A stretch of DNA of 64,000 bases from Bacteroidales bacterium. GTDB taxonomy: Bacteria > Bacteroidota > Bacteroidia > Bacteroidales > Marinilabiliaceae. The DNA lies in assembly GCA_017539645.1 (NCBI GenBank), contig JAFYCM010000090.1, positions 62,001-126,000 of the forward strand, read 5' to 3'. The notes below the pieces were generated by a model. It was given only the letters and a program-made list of their open reading frames with translations, was not told where the DNA came from and did not search any database. Of the stretch, positions 55,545 to 64,000 are shown one piece after another (positions within the stretch are counted from its first letter, which is position 1; every line of letters starts with the position of its first letter). The translations under genes were made by a program, and so were the position numbers.

Positions 55545-58020
55545 TTTTATATCCTTTTATGTAATATGCTATGCCTCCAATAATCAACAGAATAACTATT
55601 GCCGAGGCTATGTATGCTATTATGCGGCCAGTGGTGTAGCTCTGCGGCTCGAAACGCATCTCTATGTCGTGTTCGCCTTGCGGAATGGTAATAGCGCGAA
55701 GCACGTAATTGGCGCGCTCAATGGGCACTTCATTGCCGTCGATAGTAGCTTTCCAACCTTTCGGGTAGTAAATCTCGCTGAACACTGCCAATCTGTCGCT
55801 CGACGATGTGGTGTGATACGTCAGTTTGTTTGGTGCATACGATGTGCGAACTATCGTAGCTGTGCTGTCGGGTGTGCTACGTATGTTTTCGTTCTCTACC
55901 ACTGCTGTGCGGCGCAAGTCGGCAGTAGCAACGTTTCGTAGCGCATCGTCGGGTGTGGGAGCGTAGATAACATCATCGACAAACCACGCAGCGCCCATAG
56001 CATTCGGATTGGTGATAGGCGCGGCACTCGGGTTGTAGATGAAGTATTTTGTGTTGAGCATATTTATGGCGTTGGAATGCTCAAGTTGTTTAGCTATTCC
56101 GTCCACATCTTGTGCGCTGAGAGCCGAGCGAACCGCCATCCACTCCTGACCAAGTTCGTAGTCAATCAAATCTTGATAGCGATGAAGCTTAGCTCCGTGG
56201 TAGCCGCCTATCGACTGATGGAAATAGCTCGTGTAGGCTTCGTTCCACGGATTGCGATAAAGCGATGTGACGCGGTGTGGCTCTTTGTCTTGCATAATAG
56301 CCTTGTCGGCTGCGCTTGCCACGAAGGTGTTCTTAGCGTCGTGTTTGCTAACAAAGTCGTCCGATGACAGATAGCGGCGATCAACCGACCACATATCCAT
56401 ACCTATAAGTATGGCAATAGTAGCCAAAGCTATGCGCTCGCTAATCTTACGCACCGAAAGAAACCACAGTGCCGACGAAGCTAATACTATAAATACAATC
56501 GTACGTATGGCGTCGCTCTGGGTGATGCTGGCGCGTGTCTCTATTAGGGCGTTGCGAAGTTCGCTATATATTGCTCCATTCTGGCCTGCAATGAGTTGTG
56601 CGAATTGCTCTTGCTCGGCATCGCTTATGAACGAGTAGAATGCCGTTGGAAATAGTGCTATAAGTAGCGCAATGCCTGCCGAAATGCCAAGTGCACCAAA
56701 GAATTTCTTCGGGTATGCCTTTATGAGCTCGGGCGCTTCGATGAGTTCTTTCAATCCCAAGAAGCCAAGCATAGGTATGCTCACCGTAGCTATGACGAGC
56801 GCCATCTCGACGGTGCGAAACTTGTTGTACATAGGGAAATGATAGAACATGAAGTCGGTGAAAGGCATGAAGTTTTTGCCCCACGCGAGCAGTATCGAGA
56901 ATATTGTTGCGGCAATGAGCCACCACTTCTCACGTCCTTTGCAGTAGAAACAGCCAAGGAAGAATAGGAAGCAAACTATAGCACCAACGTAAACTGGTCC
57001 GCTGGTGAAACTGCGGTCGCCCCAGTAGCTGCTTTGCTGTGCCACTACATTGCGAATCTGTGGGTCGCTGATTTTTTGTACGTATTTATTATCGGCACCA
57101 ATAGCTTCCGACGCGCCACCTACAACGTTAGGAATGAGCAACGTAGGTGTCTCCTTCTTGCCGTAGCTCCAAGCGAGCGCGTAGTCTTTGTCGAGACCGC
57201 TCGACGCTTTTTGCTCGGTATTGGTCTCGGGCGCTTTTAGCTCCGACTTGCCGCGAGTAGAAAATTCGCTGTATTCGTAAGTAGTCCAAAGGTTTACCGT
57301 GCCTGGCAAAATAGCGAGTACAATGGCAGCCGCCATCGTGCCGACGCTTTTGCCGAACTCTTTGTAGGCCTTGCTCTTTATAGTCATGATTACCTCGGCG
57401 ATAATCAGCACCATAAGCATCAATCCGAGGTAGTAAGTAATCTGAATGTGGTTGTACGCCAACTCCATACCGAAAGCTACTGTGGTAAGTATGCCGCCAG
57501 CAATTCGGTTGCCACGGAAGATTGTCAGCACGCCAGCCACTACTATTGGCATAATAGCTATGGCGTAGGCTTTAGTTATGTGGCCCGCTATAATTATAAT
57601 TATGTTGTACGACCCAAGCGCGAATGCGAGTGCGCCAATTGCAGCCACAAGTTTGTCGGTTTTGAGCGTAAGTAGCAATACGTAAAATCCTAATAGATAG
57701 AGGAATAGTATCGATACTGTGCCGTATGGCAACCCCAAACGCGTGATTTTGTTGATATGCCCGAACACGTTGCTGGTGTTGTCGGCTTTTATTTGATAGG
57801 CAGGCATACCAGAGAACATCGAGTTTGTCCACATAGAGGCATCGCCAGTCTCTTGGGCAAATTCGCTCAGTTCGCGCGCCGAGCCAATTGCTTGGGTGTT
57901 ATCGCCTTGCGGAAGCTCTTTGCCTTCCAATATCGGCGAAAAGTAAACGAAACTTATTACTGCGAATATCGCTACTATAGCTATGTGAGGCCAAGCGTTT
58001 TTCAGAATACTCTTAATCAT
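55528..58020 (-). CDS. YfhO-family multi-pass membrane protein (GT-C-like)
   Basis: 830 residues with about 12-14 membrane helices and a soluble C-terminal part with beta strands before a last helix near 800 (ITIPQGEHDIEMRFEP then ...AYIASAIVILLIIGGIAYYI). Early DNTQAIGSARELSEFA and the aromatic-rich loop recall the YfhO/GT-C glycosyltransferase-like family that puts sugars on lipoteichoic-type or glycolipid carriers. Overlaps DUF4954 by 17 bases. Substrate unknown. Confidence 0.85.
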   Translation of the reverse strand: MIKSILKNAWPHIAIVAIFAVISFVYFSPILEGKELPQGDNTQAIGSARELSEFAQETGDASMWTNSMFSGMPAYQIKADNTSNVFGHINKITRLGLPYGTVSILFLYLLGFYVLLLTLKTDKLVAAIGALAFALGSYNIIIIIAGHITKAYAIAIMPIVVAGVLTIFRGNRIAGGILTTVAFGMELAYNHIQITYYLGLMLMVLIIAEVIMTIKSKAYKEFGKSVGTMAAAIVLAILPGTVNLWTTYEYSEFSTRGKSELKAPETNTEQKASSGLDKDYALAWSYGKKETPTLLIPNVVGGASEAIGADNKYVQKISDPQIRNVVAQQSSYWGDRSFTSGPVYVGAIVCFLFFLGCFYCKGREKWWLIAATIFSILLAWGKNFMPFTDFMFYHFPMYNKFRTVEMALVIATVSIPMLGFLGLKELIEAPELIKAYPKKFFGALGISAGIALLIALFPTAFYSFISDAEQEQFAQLIAGQNGAIYSELRNALIETRASITQSDAIRTIVFIVLASSALWFLSVRKISERIALATIAILIGMDMWSVDRRYLSSDDFVSKHDAKNTFVASAADKAIMQDKEPHRVTSLYRNPWNEAYTSYFHQSIGGYHGAKLHRYQDLIDYELGQEWMAVRSALSAQDVDGIAKQLEHSNAINMLNTKYFIYNPSAAPITNPNAMGAAWFVDDVIYAPTPDDALRNVATADLRRTAVVENENIRSTPDSTATIVRTSYAPNKLTYHTTSSSDRLAVFSEIYYPKGWKATIDGNEVPIERANYVLRAITIPQGEHDIEMRFEPQSYTTGRIIAYIASAIVILLIIGGIAYYIKGYKNETAE

Positions 58021-58104
58021 TTTATTTAGTTACGAGTTACGAATCTTCTTTAGTTATGAATTACGAGTCACGAGTGTTGGTCGCTGCTCGTAATTCGTAA
58101 TTCA
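58021..58104. repeat. TTACGAAT-type inverted and direct repeats
   Basis: An 18-base inverted repeat with two mismatches (58057-58074 with 58087-58104) made of TTACGAG/ATTACGAAT words; additional copies at 58031-58043 and 58107-58114. The right arm overlaps the purine nucleoside phosphorylase stop codon. Confidence 0.6.
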
Positions 58105-58923
58105 AAATTCGTAATGGGTTATGAGTTCGCTAATAATTTTCGTCATCTTAGGTTCGGCAGCAGCTGCAACTTGCTGAACCTCTTCGTGGCTAACCTCTTT
58201 TATCTCGCCCGGAACGCCCGAGTCGGTGATGATAGAGATTCCGAAGACCTCCATGCCAGCGTGATGCGCAACGATAACTTCTGGCACGGTAGACATACCT
58301 ACGGCGTCGCCACCAAGTATGCGGAACATCTTGTATTCTGCCGGAGTCTCGAATGTTGGACCTGTTGTGCCTACGTATACACCCTCTTCTACCTTGATGC
58401 CTTCGCGGTCGGCTATCTCGTGCGCACGCTTGATGAGGCGTTTCGAGTAAACTTCGCTCATGTCTGGGAAGCGCGGGCCAAACTCATCGGCGTTCGGACC
58501 AATGAGCGGATGTGCACCGAAGTGGTTGATGTGGTCGTTGATAATCATTATAGTACCTACTTTATACGTAGGATTCAAGCCGCCACTCGCATTGCTGACG
58601 AAGAGCGTGTTGATGCCAGCGCGCTTCATCACTCTAACGGGCATGGTCACTTTGTCCATTGGATAGCCCTCGTAGAAGTGGAATCGGCCCTGCATAGCTA
58701 TGACGGGCACATTGCCAATTTCGCCAATAATCATGCGGCCCGAGTGACCTTCGACGGTCGAAACAGGGAAATTTGGAATGTCTTTGTATTCGATTGATTT
58801 TTCAATCTTTATTTCGTTCACCGATCCGCCTAAGCCTGTACCTAAAATAATGCCTACTTTGGGTTGCTTTGTGAATTGCGAGCGTAGAAACTCTGCTGCT
58901 TTATCAATTTCGCTTAGTAACAT
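58102..58923 (-). CDS. punA: Purine nucleoside phosphorylase, inosine/guanosine type
   Basis: Salvage enzyme that splits inosine and guanosine with phosphate. 273 residues; trimeric-type family motifs IILGTGLGG at 25-33, VEGHSGRMI, MQGRFHFYEGY, SNASGGLNP, the GPTFETPAEYKM loop and GMSTVPEVIVAHH. Its first 20 bases overlap the end of lpxK on the same strand. Confidence 0.93.
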   Translation of the reverse strand: MLLSEIDKAAEFLRSQFTKQPKVGIILGTGLGGSVNEIKIEKSIEYKDIPNFPVSTVEGHSGRMIIGEIGNVPVIAMQGRFHFYEGYPMDKVTMPVRVMKRAGINTLFVSNASGGLNPTYKVGTIMIINDHINHFGAHPLIGPNADEFGPRFPDMSEVYSKRLIKRAHEIADREGIKVEEGVYVGTTGPTFETPAEYKMFRILGGDAVGMSTVPEVIVAHHAGMEVFGISIITDSGVPGEIKEVSHEEVQQVAAAAEPKMTKIISELITHYEF

Positions 58924-59917
58924 ATGTATCTATTTTTTTATTGAATATTTTTTCTCCGTCAAACAAGAATTCGATGCCGATAGGTAGGTAGCACACCTTC
59001 ACGCCCGCAATGTAGGGCAGTCGCACGAAATCTTTCTCAGTAGTTATAATTACGTCGGCGTCCACACGTTTCATCTCCTCTTTGATGTCGAGTATGTCGT
59101 CCGTTGTGTATTCGTGATGGTCGTCGAAGGTTAGCGTATGTACGGTTTTGAAGCGGCGCTTCACTTCGTCGAAGAATGGTGCTGGACGCGCAATGCCTGC
59201 TATGGCCAATATTCTGTCAGTATGCGAAAGTTCCGCCTTGCCGCATCCGTCTATTATGTCGCCGTAGACCATGGTAGAGAAGAGAATGGTTTGCGACAAG
59301 TTGAGGTTCATCTTCTTGGTTATCTCGTCGCGCTCAGCTTCGCTAAGGTCGGCCGGACACTTATTTATAATTATTATCGATGCGCGCTTGCTCCCTTTGG
59401 CCGATTCGCGAAGGTTGCCCGCCGGCAGCAGATAATCTTTCCAAATCGGGCGAGCGTAGTCGCATACCATTATATATTTATAAGCCTGAGTACTACGATG
59501 TTGCATGCCATCGTCCATAATTATGACGCGTGGTTTCTTGCGCTTTATGACCGACTTGATGGCTGCGTTGCGATTGCCATCGATAGCTATGGTTAGATAT
59601 TTATGATGATTATGAATCATGAGCGGTTCGTCGCCAATGTCGGCCGCAGTGCTTGTAGAAGTGGCGTAGACCAAGCCGCGCGTCTTGCGCTTATATCCGC
59701 GGCTCACGAGCGCTGTGTCGCGGTCGCCAATGTGGCTAATTATGCGGTCGACGATGGGCGTTTTGCCTGTGCCGCCCACGGTGATGTTGCCCACGCAGAT
59801 GATAGGCGTCGGGAATCGCTTCGACTTGAATATATGCTTGTCGTAGAGATAGTTACGTACGTCCGTTACAATCTTATATATTGCTGCTATCGGTAATAGT
59901 ATAAGTCGCGCGTTCAT
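58904..59917 (-). CDS. lpxK: Tetraacyldisaccharide 4'-kinase
   Basis: Adds the 4'-phosphate to the lipid A disaccharide precursor at the inner membrane. From the ATG at 59917 the protein has 337 residues with a short N-terminal hydrophobic helix, Walker A GNITVGGTGKTP near 47-58, SRGYKRKTRG, and the DDGMQHR motif (MDDGMQHRS) near 146. The open frame runs on upstream to 60283 but that overlaps the flippase gene; the start at 59917 overlaps its stop by ATGA, a coupling arrangement. The 3' end overlaps punA by 20 bases. Confidence 0.93.
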   Translation of the reverse strand: MNARLILLPIAAIYKIVTDVRNYLYDKHIFKSKRFPTPIICVGNITVGGTGKTPIVDRIISHIGDRDTALVSRGYKRKTRGLVYATSTSTAADIGDEPLMIHNHHKYLTIAIDGNRNAAIKSVIKRKKPRVIIMDDGMQHRSTQAYKYIMVCDYARPIWKDYLLPAGNLRESAKGSKRASIIIINKCPADLSEAERDEITKKMNLNLSQTILFSTMVYGDIIDGCGKAELSHTDRILAIAGIARPAPFFDEVKRRFKTVHTLTFDDHHEYTTDDILDIKEEMKRVDADVIITTEKDFVRLPYIAGVKVCYLPIGIEFLFDGEKIFNKKIDTYVTKRN

Positions 59918-60981
59918 TGCTTTTCTCCTTTCTTTATTATGTCCTTCACCCAGCGCGGACCAAGTATTGCGCCCATAATTAGGTATGGATAGTAGCTCAC
60001 CAAGCGCCAGCAAAGCGCCATTGCTACGCCTGCTCCTATAGGTATGAACGACGACAAAAATTCCTTGAATACCCATTCGGCAAAGCCCGAACCACCTGGC
60101 GTAGGCGACACGAGCATCATTATCCACATAGCCAGTTGTTTGCCGAATACAATGAAATGCTCTTGCAAATCCAACACCGATATGCCGAAGAATGCCACTA
60201 TCAGTGCGTTGACAATCCAGTAGCGCGAAATCCAACTGACGCAAGTGGTGAGGAAGGCTTTCAGCCATTTGCGCAGCGGCCACGAGCGGAACTCTTTCGA
60301 GGTCTCTATGAGGTCATCGCCAACTTTCACCACTTTGTCTTGCCATTTGCGTAGGAATGGTAGTTTGAATATGGTTACTAATAGTGTCTTGAGTATCTGA
60401 GGATTGCCGAAAAGTCCGTACGATAATGCTATTATGTATGCCAATTTTATTCCGTAGCCGAGCCATGCAAAATAGACAAAACTCGATGCAATGCCCTCAG
60501 CGCCAAAGATGTTGTCGAAGCCGATGAGCAGCACCGTCAGTGGGAAGACTATGGCAAAGAAGAGTTCGTCGAGGAACGAGGTCACCATAACTATGCCCGT
60601 GGCTTTGCCCATGTGTATGCCTTCGCGGTTGACGAAAAACACAGCCACGCTCGTTCCGCCCACTGCCGACGGCGTAACTGCCGAAGCAAATTCCCACAGC
60701 ATAATTATGCGGAACGACTGCAACCAATTTAGCTGACCTGACGATAGAATACGTATGCGCTCCATGTAGCCTATGTCGCGCGATGCCATCATCATGAATG
60801 CTACTAAAAACCAAAGCACCGACCAGCCGTTGAACGACACGCTCGCAAATGCCTCGGGCGAATATTCGTGGTAGAGCAGCACGCCCGTGACGCCCAATCC
60901 TATTACGATAGGAACGACAATCTTCCACGATTTTATGCTCTTGAGCACATGCGCTTCGTTGGTTTTGTTTTCTTCGCTCAT
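59914..60981 (-). CDS. Flippase-like integral membrane protein (LPG synthase TM/UPF0104 family)
   Basis: 355 residues with about eight helices. The family pattern is clear: LQSFRIIMLWEFASAVTPSAVGG near 85-110, ATGIVMVTSFLDELFF, and SPTPGGSGFAEWVF near 287. These proteins resemble the flippase part of MprF and the dolichol-phosphate-mannose-type flippases. Position before lpxK suggests a role in lipid or lipid-linked sugar transport. ATGA overlap with lpxK. Confidence 0.85.
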   Translation of the reverse strand: MSEENKTNEAHVLKSIKSWKIVVPIVIGLGVTGVLLYHEYSPEAFASVSFNGWSVLWFLVAFMMMASRDIGYMERIRILSSGQLNWLQSFRIIMLWEFASAVTPSAVGGTSVAVFFVNREGIHMGKATGIVMVTSFLDELFFAIVFPLTVLLIGFDNIFGAEGIASSFVYFAWLGYGIKLAYIIALSYGLFGNPQILKTLLVTIFKLPFLRKWQDKVVKVGDDLIETSKEFRSWPLRKWLKAFLTTCVSWISRYWIVNALIVAFFGISVLDLQEHFIVFGKQLAMWIMMLVSPTPGGSGFAEWVFKEFLSSFIPIGAGVAMALCWRLVSYYPYLIMGAILGPRWVKDIIKKGEKQ

Positions 60982-61011
60982 TGCCGATGTGGTTTGTCTC
61001 TTTGTAAGTAT

Positions 61012-63390
61012 TTAGAAATTGAATATCGAACCGTCGTCGTTGGCGCTATCGTCGGTAGTGACGGAGGCTTCTATTGCGCCATCGCTCTCGTCGGCACTTA
61101 TGTGGCGGTCGGAGCAGTCGAGCGTGTAGCCAAAGTGCTCGGGTGCTTCGAATGTGTCGTCTTCTTTCACCGAGGTAATCTTGTCACTCGCAAACACTTT
61201 CTTTATGAATCGTCCGAAGATTGGCACTGCGGTGTTTGCCGCTTGACCAATTCGCATGTCATCGAAGTGTATGCCGCGGTCTTCGCCACCAACCCACACG
61301 CCTGTCACAAGATTTGGCATGATGGACATATACCAGCCGTCGGAGTTGTTTTGCGTGGTACCTGTCTTGCCGCCCATCTCGTTCTTTAGCTGATATGCCG
61401 GTCCGCGCAGACGACATGCCGTACCCTGATTTACAACGCCTTCGAGCAGGTTGACCATAAGGAATGCTGTCTCTTCGTCTATAGCTTCGCGTTCGCTTGG
61501 GAGGAACGATGCTATCACGTTGCCATACTTATCTTCTATCTTCGTTATGGCTATCGGATCTATATGTACGCCTTTATTTACGAATGTCGAGTAGGCGCCC
61601 ACCATCTCCATAAGACTGAAATCCGACGTGCCCAAGAATAGCGAATAAACTGGGTCGACGTGCGAGCCAATACCTACGTCGTGAATCATATTAGCTACAG
61701 CCTTGGGCGAATATTGCTTCATCACCCACGCCGTTACGTTGTTGTTCGAGTTTGCTAAGCCCCATTTCAGCGAAACCATTTCGCCAGCGCGTGCGCTACC
61801 TGCGTTCTTCGGCGTCCACGTTGTGCCATCGTCGAGGAGGAATGTTTGCGGCGTGTTAGGCACAAGGTCGCATGGCGTGTGGCCCTCCTTCATAGCGAGT
61901 GTATATACAAATGGCTTGATGGTTGAACCCACTTGGCGCTTGCCTTGCGATGCCATGTCGTACATAAAATACTTGAAGTTCGGTCCGCCTATATAGACTT
62001 TTATGTGTCCGTTATGCGGATTCACCGACATCATAGCCGAGCGTAGGAAATATTTATGATAAACCACCGAGTCGTACGGCGTCATGACGGTATCTTTTTC
62101 GCCTGCCCAAGTGAAGACGCGAGTCTCTACGGGAGTCTTCATGTGTTTATCTATCTCGGCTTCCGAGAGACCTGCCTGCTTCAGCCGTCTGTATCTGTCG
62201 GAGTTCTTTATTGCGCGACTAATCATCTGCGTGTATTGCTCGTCGGTTACGTCGACACTATACGGACCGCGACGGTTACCTTTCTTAGCGCGGAAAAACT
62301 GAGGTTGCAACTCGCCGCTGAGGTGTTCCGTCATGGCATCTTCGGCCATTTTCTGCATCCTACTGTCGAGTGTTGTATATATACGAAGTCCGTCTTTATA
62401 TATATTGTACAAACTACCGTCGGCCTTCGGGTTCTTAGCTATCCAGCCGAATGCGGGGTTGTTAATCCATTGCACACTGTCTTCGCGGAATTTCTCCTCT
62501 TGCCAACTTGCATAGTTGCGCATGTCGGGCTTCTGCGCGGTGAGCATCAGTCGTATGTATTCACGAAAATATGGCGCGATACCCACCTTGTGGTCGAGAC
62601 GTGAGAAGTTGAGCCCGAGTGGCAGAGCCTTCAGCGAATCGTACTCCTGCGTAGATATGTAACGTGAGCGCAGCATCTGGCCGAGCACCACATTTCGGCG
62701 TGTAATTACTTTCTCTGGTCGACGAATAGGGTTGTAGAGCGACGGATTTTGCAGCATACCTACAAGCGTGGCTGCCTCCTCTTTGTTGAGTTTACTTACG
62801 CTCTTGCCAAAGAATGTCAGTGCTGCCGACTCTATGCCGTATGCATCGTAGATGAAACCCGCGCGGTTCAGATACATAGTTATAATCTCGTCTTTGGTGT
62901 AGCTACGCTCGAGTTTTACGGCTATCACCCATTCTTTTATTTTCTGCGTGGCGCGGTCCCACTTCGATTGTGCTTTGCCGTGGAAGAGCATCTTAGCCAA
63001 CTGCTGCGTAATGGTTGAACCGCCACCCGACGACTGTTTGCGCATAAGTACGGTTTTCACCAGCACGCGCGCGAGGCTGTTCATATCTATGCCCGAGTGG
63101 CTGTAGTAACGCTCGTCCTCGGTGGCCACAAGCGCATCTACAACGTTTTTCGATATGCTATCGAAATCCACTTGGCTGCGATTCTCGATGTAGAACCTGC
63201 CAAGCGTCTCGCCATCAGCCGAAATTACGTCCGACGCCAAGTTGCTCTTGGGGTTTTCCAAGTCCTCGAATGTTGGCATGAAGCCAAGCACTCCGTTGCT
63301 TAGTAATATGAAAAATGTCACTATGGCAAGAATGCCAGCTAAGTATAACGACCAAAAAACAATCAGTCCTCTCTTGTGCTCTATTTTCAT
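61012..63390 (-). CDS. Penicillin-binding protein 1A (transglycosylase-transpeptidase)
   Basis: Bifunctional peptidoglycan synthase with an N-terminal membrane helix (about 9-31), GT51 glycosyltransferase (E91 in TEDERYYSH; SGGGSTITQQLAK) and transpeptidase with nucleophile S489 in GSTIKPF, SNNN near 555 and KTGTTQNNSDGW near 680. 792 residues; the last 70 are acidic, disordered-looking. Upstream gene of the minus-strand block, 30 bases before the flippase-like gene. Confidence 0.96.
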   Translation of the reverse strand: MKIEHKRGLIVFWSLYLAGILAIVTFFILLSNGVLGFMPTFEDLENPKSNLASDVISADGETLGRFYIENRSQVDFDSISKNVVDALVATEDERYYSHSGIDMNSLARVLVKTVLMRKQSSGGGSTITQQLAKMLFHGKAQSKWDRATQKIKEWVIAVKLERSYTKDEIITMYLNRAGFIYDAYGIESAALTFFGKSVSKLNKEEAATLVGMLQNPSLYNPIRRPEKVITRRNVVLGQMLRSRYISTQEYDSLKALPLGLNFSRLDHKVGIAPYFREYIRLMLTAQKPDMRNYASWQEEKFREDSVQWINNPAFGWIAKNPKADGSLYNIYKDGLRIYTTLDSRMQKMAEDAMTEHLSGELQPQFFRAKKGNRRGPYSVDVTDEQYTQMISRAIKNSDRYRRLKQAGLSEAEIDKHMKTPVETRVFTWAGEKDTVMTPYDSVVYHKYFLRSAMMSVNPHNGHIKVYIGGPNFKYFMYDMASQGKRQVGSTIKPFVYTLAMKEGHTPCDLVPNTPQTFLLDDGTTWTPKNAGSARAGEMVSLKWGLANSNNNVTAWVMKQYSPKAVANMIHDVGIGSHVDPVYSLFLGTSDFSLMEMVGAYSTFVNKGVHIDPIAITKIEDKYGNVIASFLPSEREAIDEETAFLMVNLLEGVVNQGTACRLRGPAYQLKNEMGGKTGTTQNNSDGWYMSIMPNLVTGVWVGGEDRGIHFDDMRIGQAANTAVPIFGRFIKKVFASDKITSVKEDDTFEAPEHFGYTLDCSDRHISADESDGAIEASVTTDDSANDDGSIFNF

Positions 63391-63421
63391 CTATATCTAA
63401 TTTGATACTTTTAGAAACTTT

Positions 63422-63453
63422 CAAAAATAAGGGCTATTTGATTATTTATGAAA
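63422..63453 (-). promoter_or_regulatory. Promoter for PBP1A
   Basis: Minus-strand TATTTTTG (plus CAAAAATA at 63422-63429) is an exact -7 box, with TTTC at 63450-63453 20 bases upstream, three of four -33 bases; leader about 25 bases to the ATG at 63390. Confidence 0.55.
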
Positions 63454-63547
63454 TTTTGGTGGCGAAGATGTGAAATTGTGGCGGAAGAAATGGTGTTTTG
63501 GAGGAAATCGTGCGCATTTTCGCACGCACATTCTGCTCTGCTGCTGC

Positions 63548-64000
63548 CTATATGTAATACTCCGACTCGTCAATCAATCCGGCACGAACGACGGCTTTTA
63601 TGGCCTCGTGGGCTGTATTGACGCCAAGTTTGCGGAAGATGTTTTTGCGGTGGGTGTTTATAGTATGTATGCTCAATGAACGTTCGGCGGCAATCTCTTT
63701 GGTGGTCTTGCCTTGAGTGACGGCGCGAATTATCTCAATCTCGGTGCGCGTCAATGTCGATTTCATATCGTCGTCTTGCTTCTTTTGCGCAAGAAGGACT
63801 TCCATAATATGCTGCGAAATGTAACGCTGCCCCGTGCACGCCGAACTTATGGCCGACTCTACATCTTTCAGAGGCGAATCTTTGAACAGAATGCCGATGT
63901 TCGTACTGTTATATACAATGTTACTCATGTGCTGCTCGGTCAGGTCTTCGCTCAGGAGCACCCAATTGGATTGCGGATAGCGCTGCGTAAGTATGATAAG
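63548..64000 (-). CDS. LuxR/NarL-family response regulator, 5' part cut by window
   Basis: The frame stays open to base 64000 (codons upstream of the GTG at 63961 read LIILTQRYPQSNW), so the receiver domain's N-terminus, including the phosphorylation site, is outside the window. Visible are the last part of the receiver (KDSPLKDVESAIS) and a GerE-type helix-turn-helix: LTRTEIEIIRAVTQGKTTKEIAAERSLSIHTINTHRKNIFRKLGVNT. About 150 residues seen. It is divergent from nothing seen here; target unknown. Confidence 0.88.
   Translation of the reverse strand, partial: LIILTQRYPQSNWVLLSEDLTEQHMSNIVYNSTNIGILFKDSPLKDVESAISSACTGQRYISQHIMEVLLAQKKQDDDMKSTLTRTEIEIIRAVTQGKTTKEIAAERSLSIHTINTHRKNIFRKLGVNTAHEAIKAVVRAGLIDESEYYI

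Noticed and set aside
59918-60283. N-terminal extension of lpxK to 60283
   Set aside because: It would overlap the flippase-like gene by about 370 bases; LpxK homologues start at MNARLILL, and the ATGA overlap supports 59917.

Overview
The window looks like a chromosome segment from a gut- or rumen-type member of the order Bacteroidales (phylum Bacteroidota). The evidence is a complete type IX secretion core (porP, gldK, gldL, gldM, gldN), a SusC/SusD polysaccharide-utilisation locus (PUL), a hybrid two-component system, many lipoproteins, and promoters of the Bacteroides kind (-33 TTTG, -7 TAnnTTTG) with no clear Shine-Dalgarno sites. I cannot place it below order. I see no rRNA, tRNA, CRISPR array, phage or insertion sequence, and no broken gene. 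The first and last genes are cut by the window edges.

Layout. 1-5.6 kb: the end of a hybrid two-component regulator followed by a GH67 alpha-glucuronidase (glucuronoxylan use). 5.8-10.1 kb: an acid phosphatase, a two-subunit CoA-transferase, a GT4 glycosyltransferase and a convergent meso-diaminopimelate dehydrogenase. 10.2-14.0 kb: a sensor-regulator shaped like a hybrid two-component protein but lacking kinase and receiver, then an outer-membrane barrel protein and a lipoprotein of unknown function. 14.1-17.6 kb: a large PL11 rhamnogalacturonan lyase with Ig-like, LamG and C-terminal sorting modules. 17.8-20.8 kb: a lipoprotein plus DUF5723 barrel pair. 21.0-29.2 kb, minus strand: topA, then porP-gldK-gldL-gldM-gldN.

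29.5-41.7 kb: a PUL with a DUF6377-type membrane-bound regulator, SusC, SusD, a GH30 glycosidase, a surface glycan-binding protein and a GH3 beta-glucosidase. Its gene content matches what I recall of the beta-1,6-glucan locus of Bacteroides thetaiotaomicron, so beta-1,6-glucan is the best guess for the substrate. 41.9-46.4 kb: ilvE, a small exported protein, a large secreted protein of unknown function and queD. 46.5-64 kb: almost entirely minus strand, a long codirectional run of envelope and housekeeping genes (PBP1A, flippase-like protein, lpxK, purine nucleoside phosphorylase, YfhO, DUF4954, glmS, rbfA, methyltransferase, LolC/E-type permease, S41 protease, CPBP protease, a small Cys-rich membrane protein), preceded by a partial LuxR-type response regulator.

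How they fit together. Several genes serve glycan capture and breakdown (GH67, PL11, the GH30/GH3 PUL) under three different kinds of sensor-regulator. The secretion core at 21-27 kb can plausibly export the PL11 enzyme, whose C-terminus looks like a type IX sorting domain. The 46-64 kb block makes or maintains lipid A, peptidoglycan, amino sugars and lipoproteins. Functions rest on motif reading only; no database search was run.
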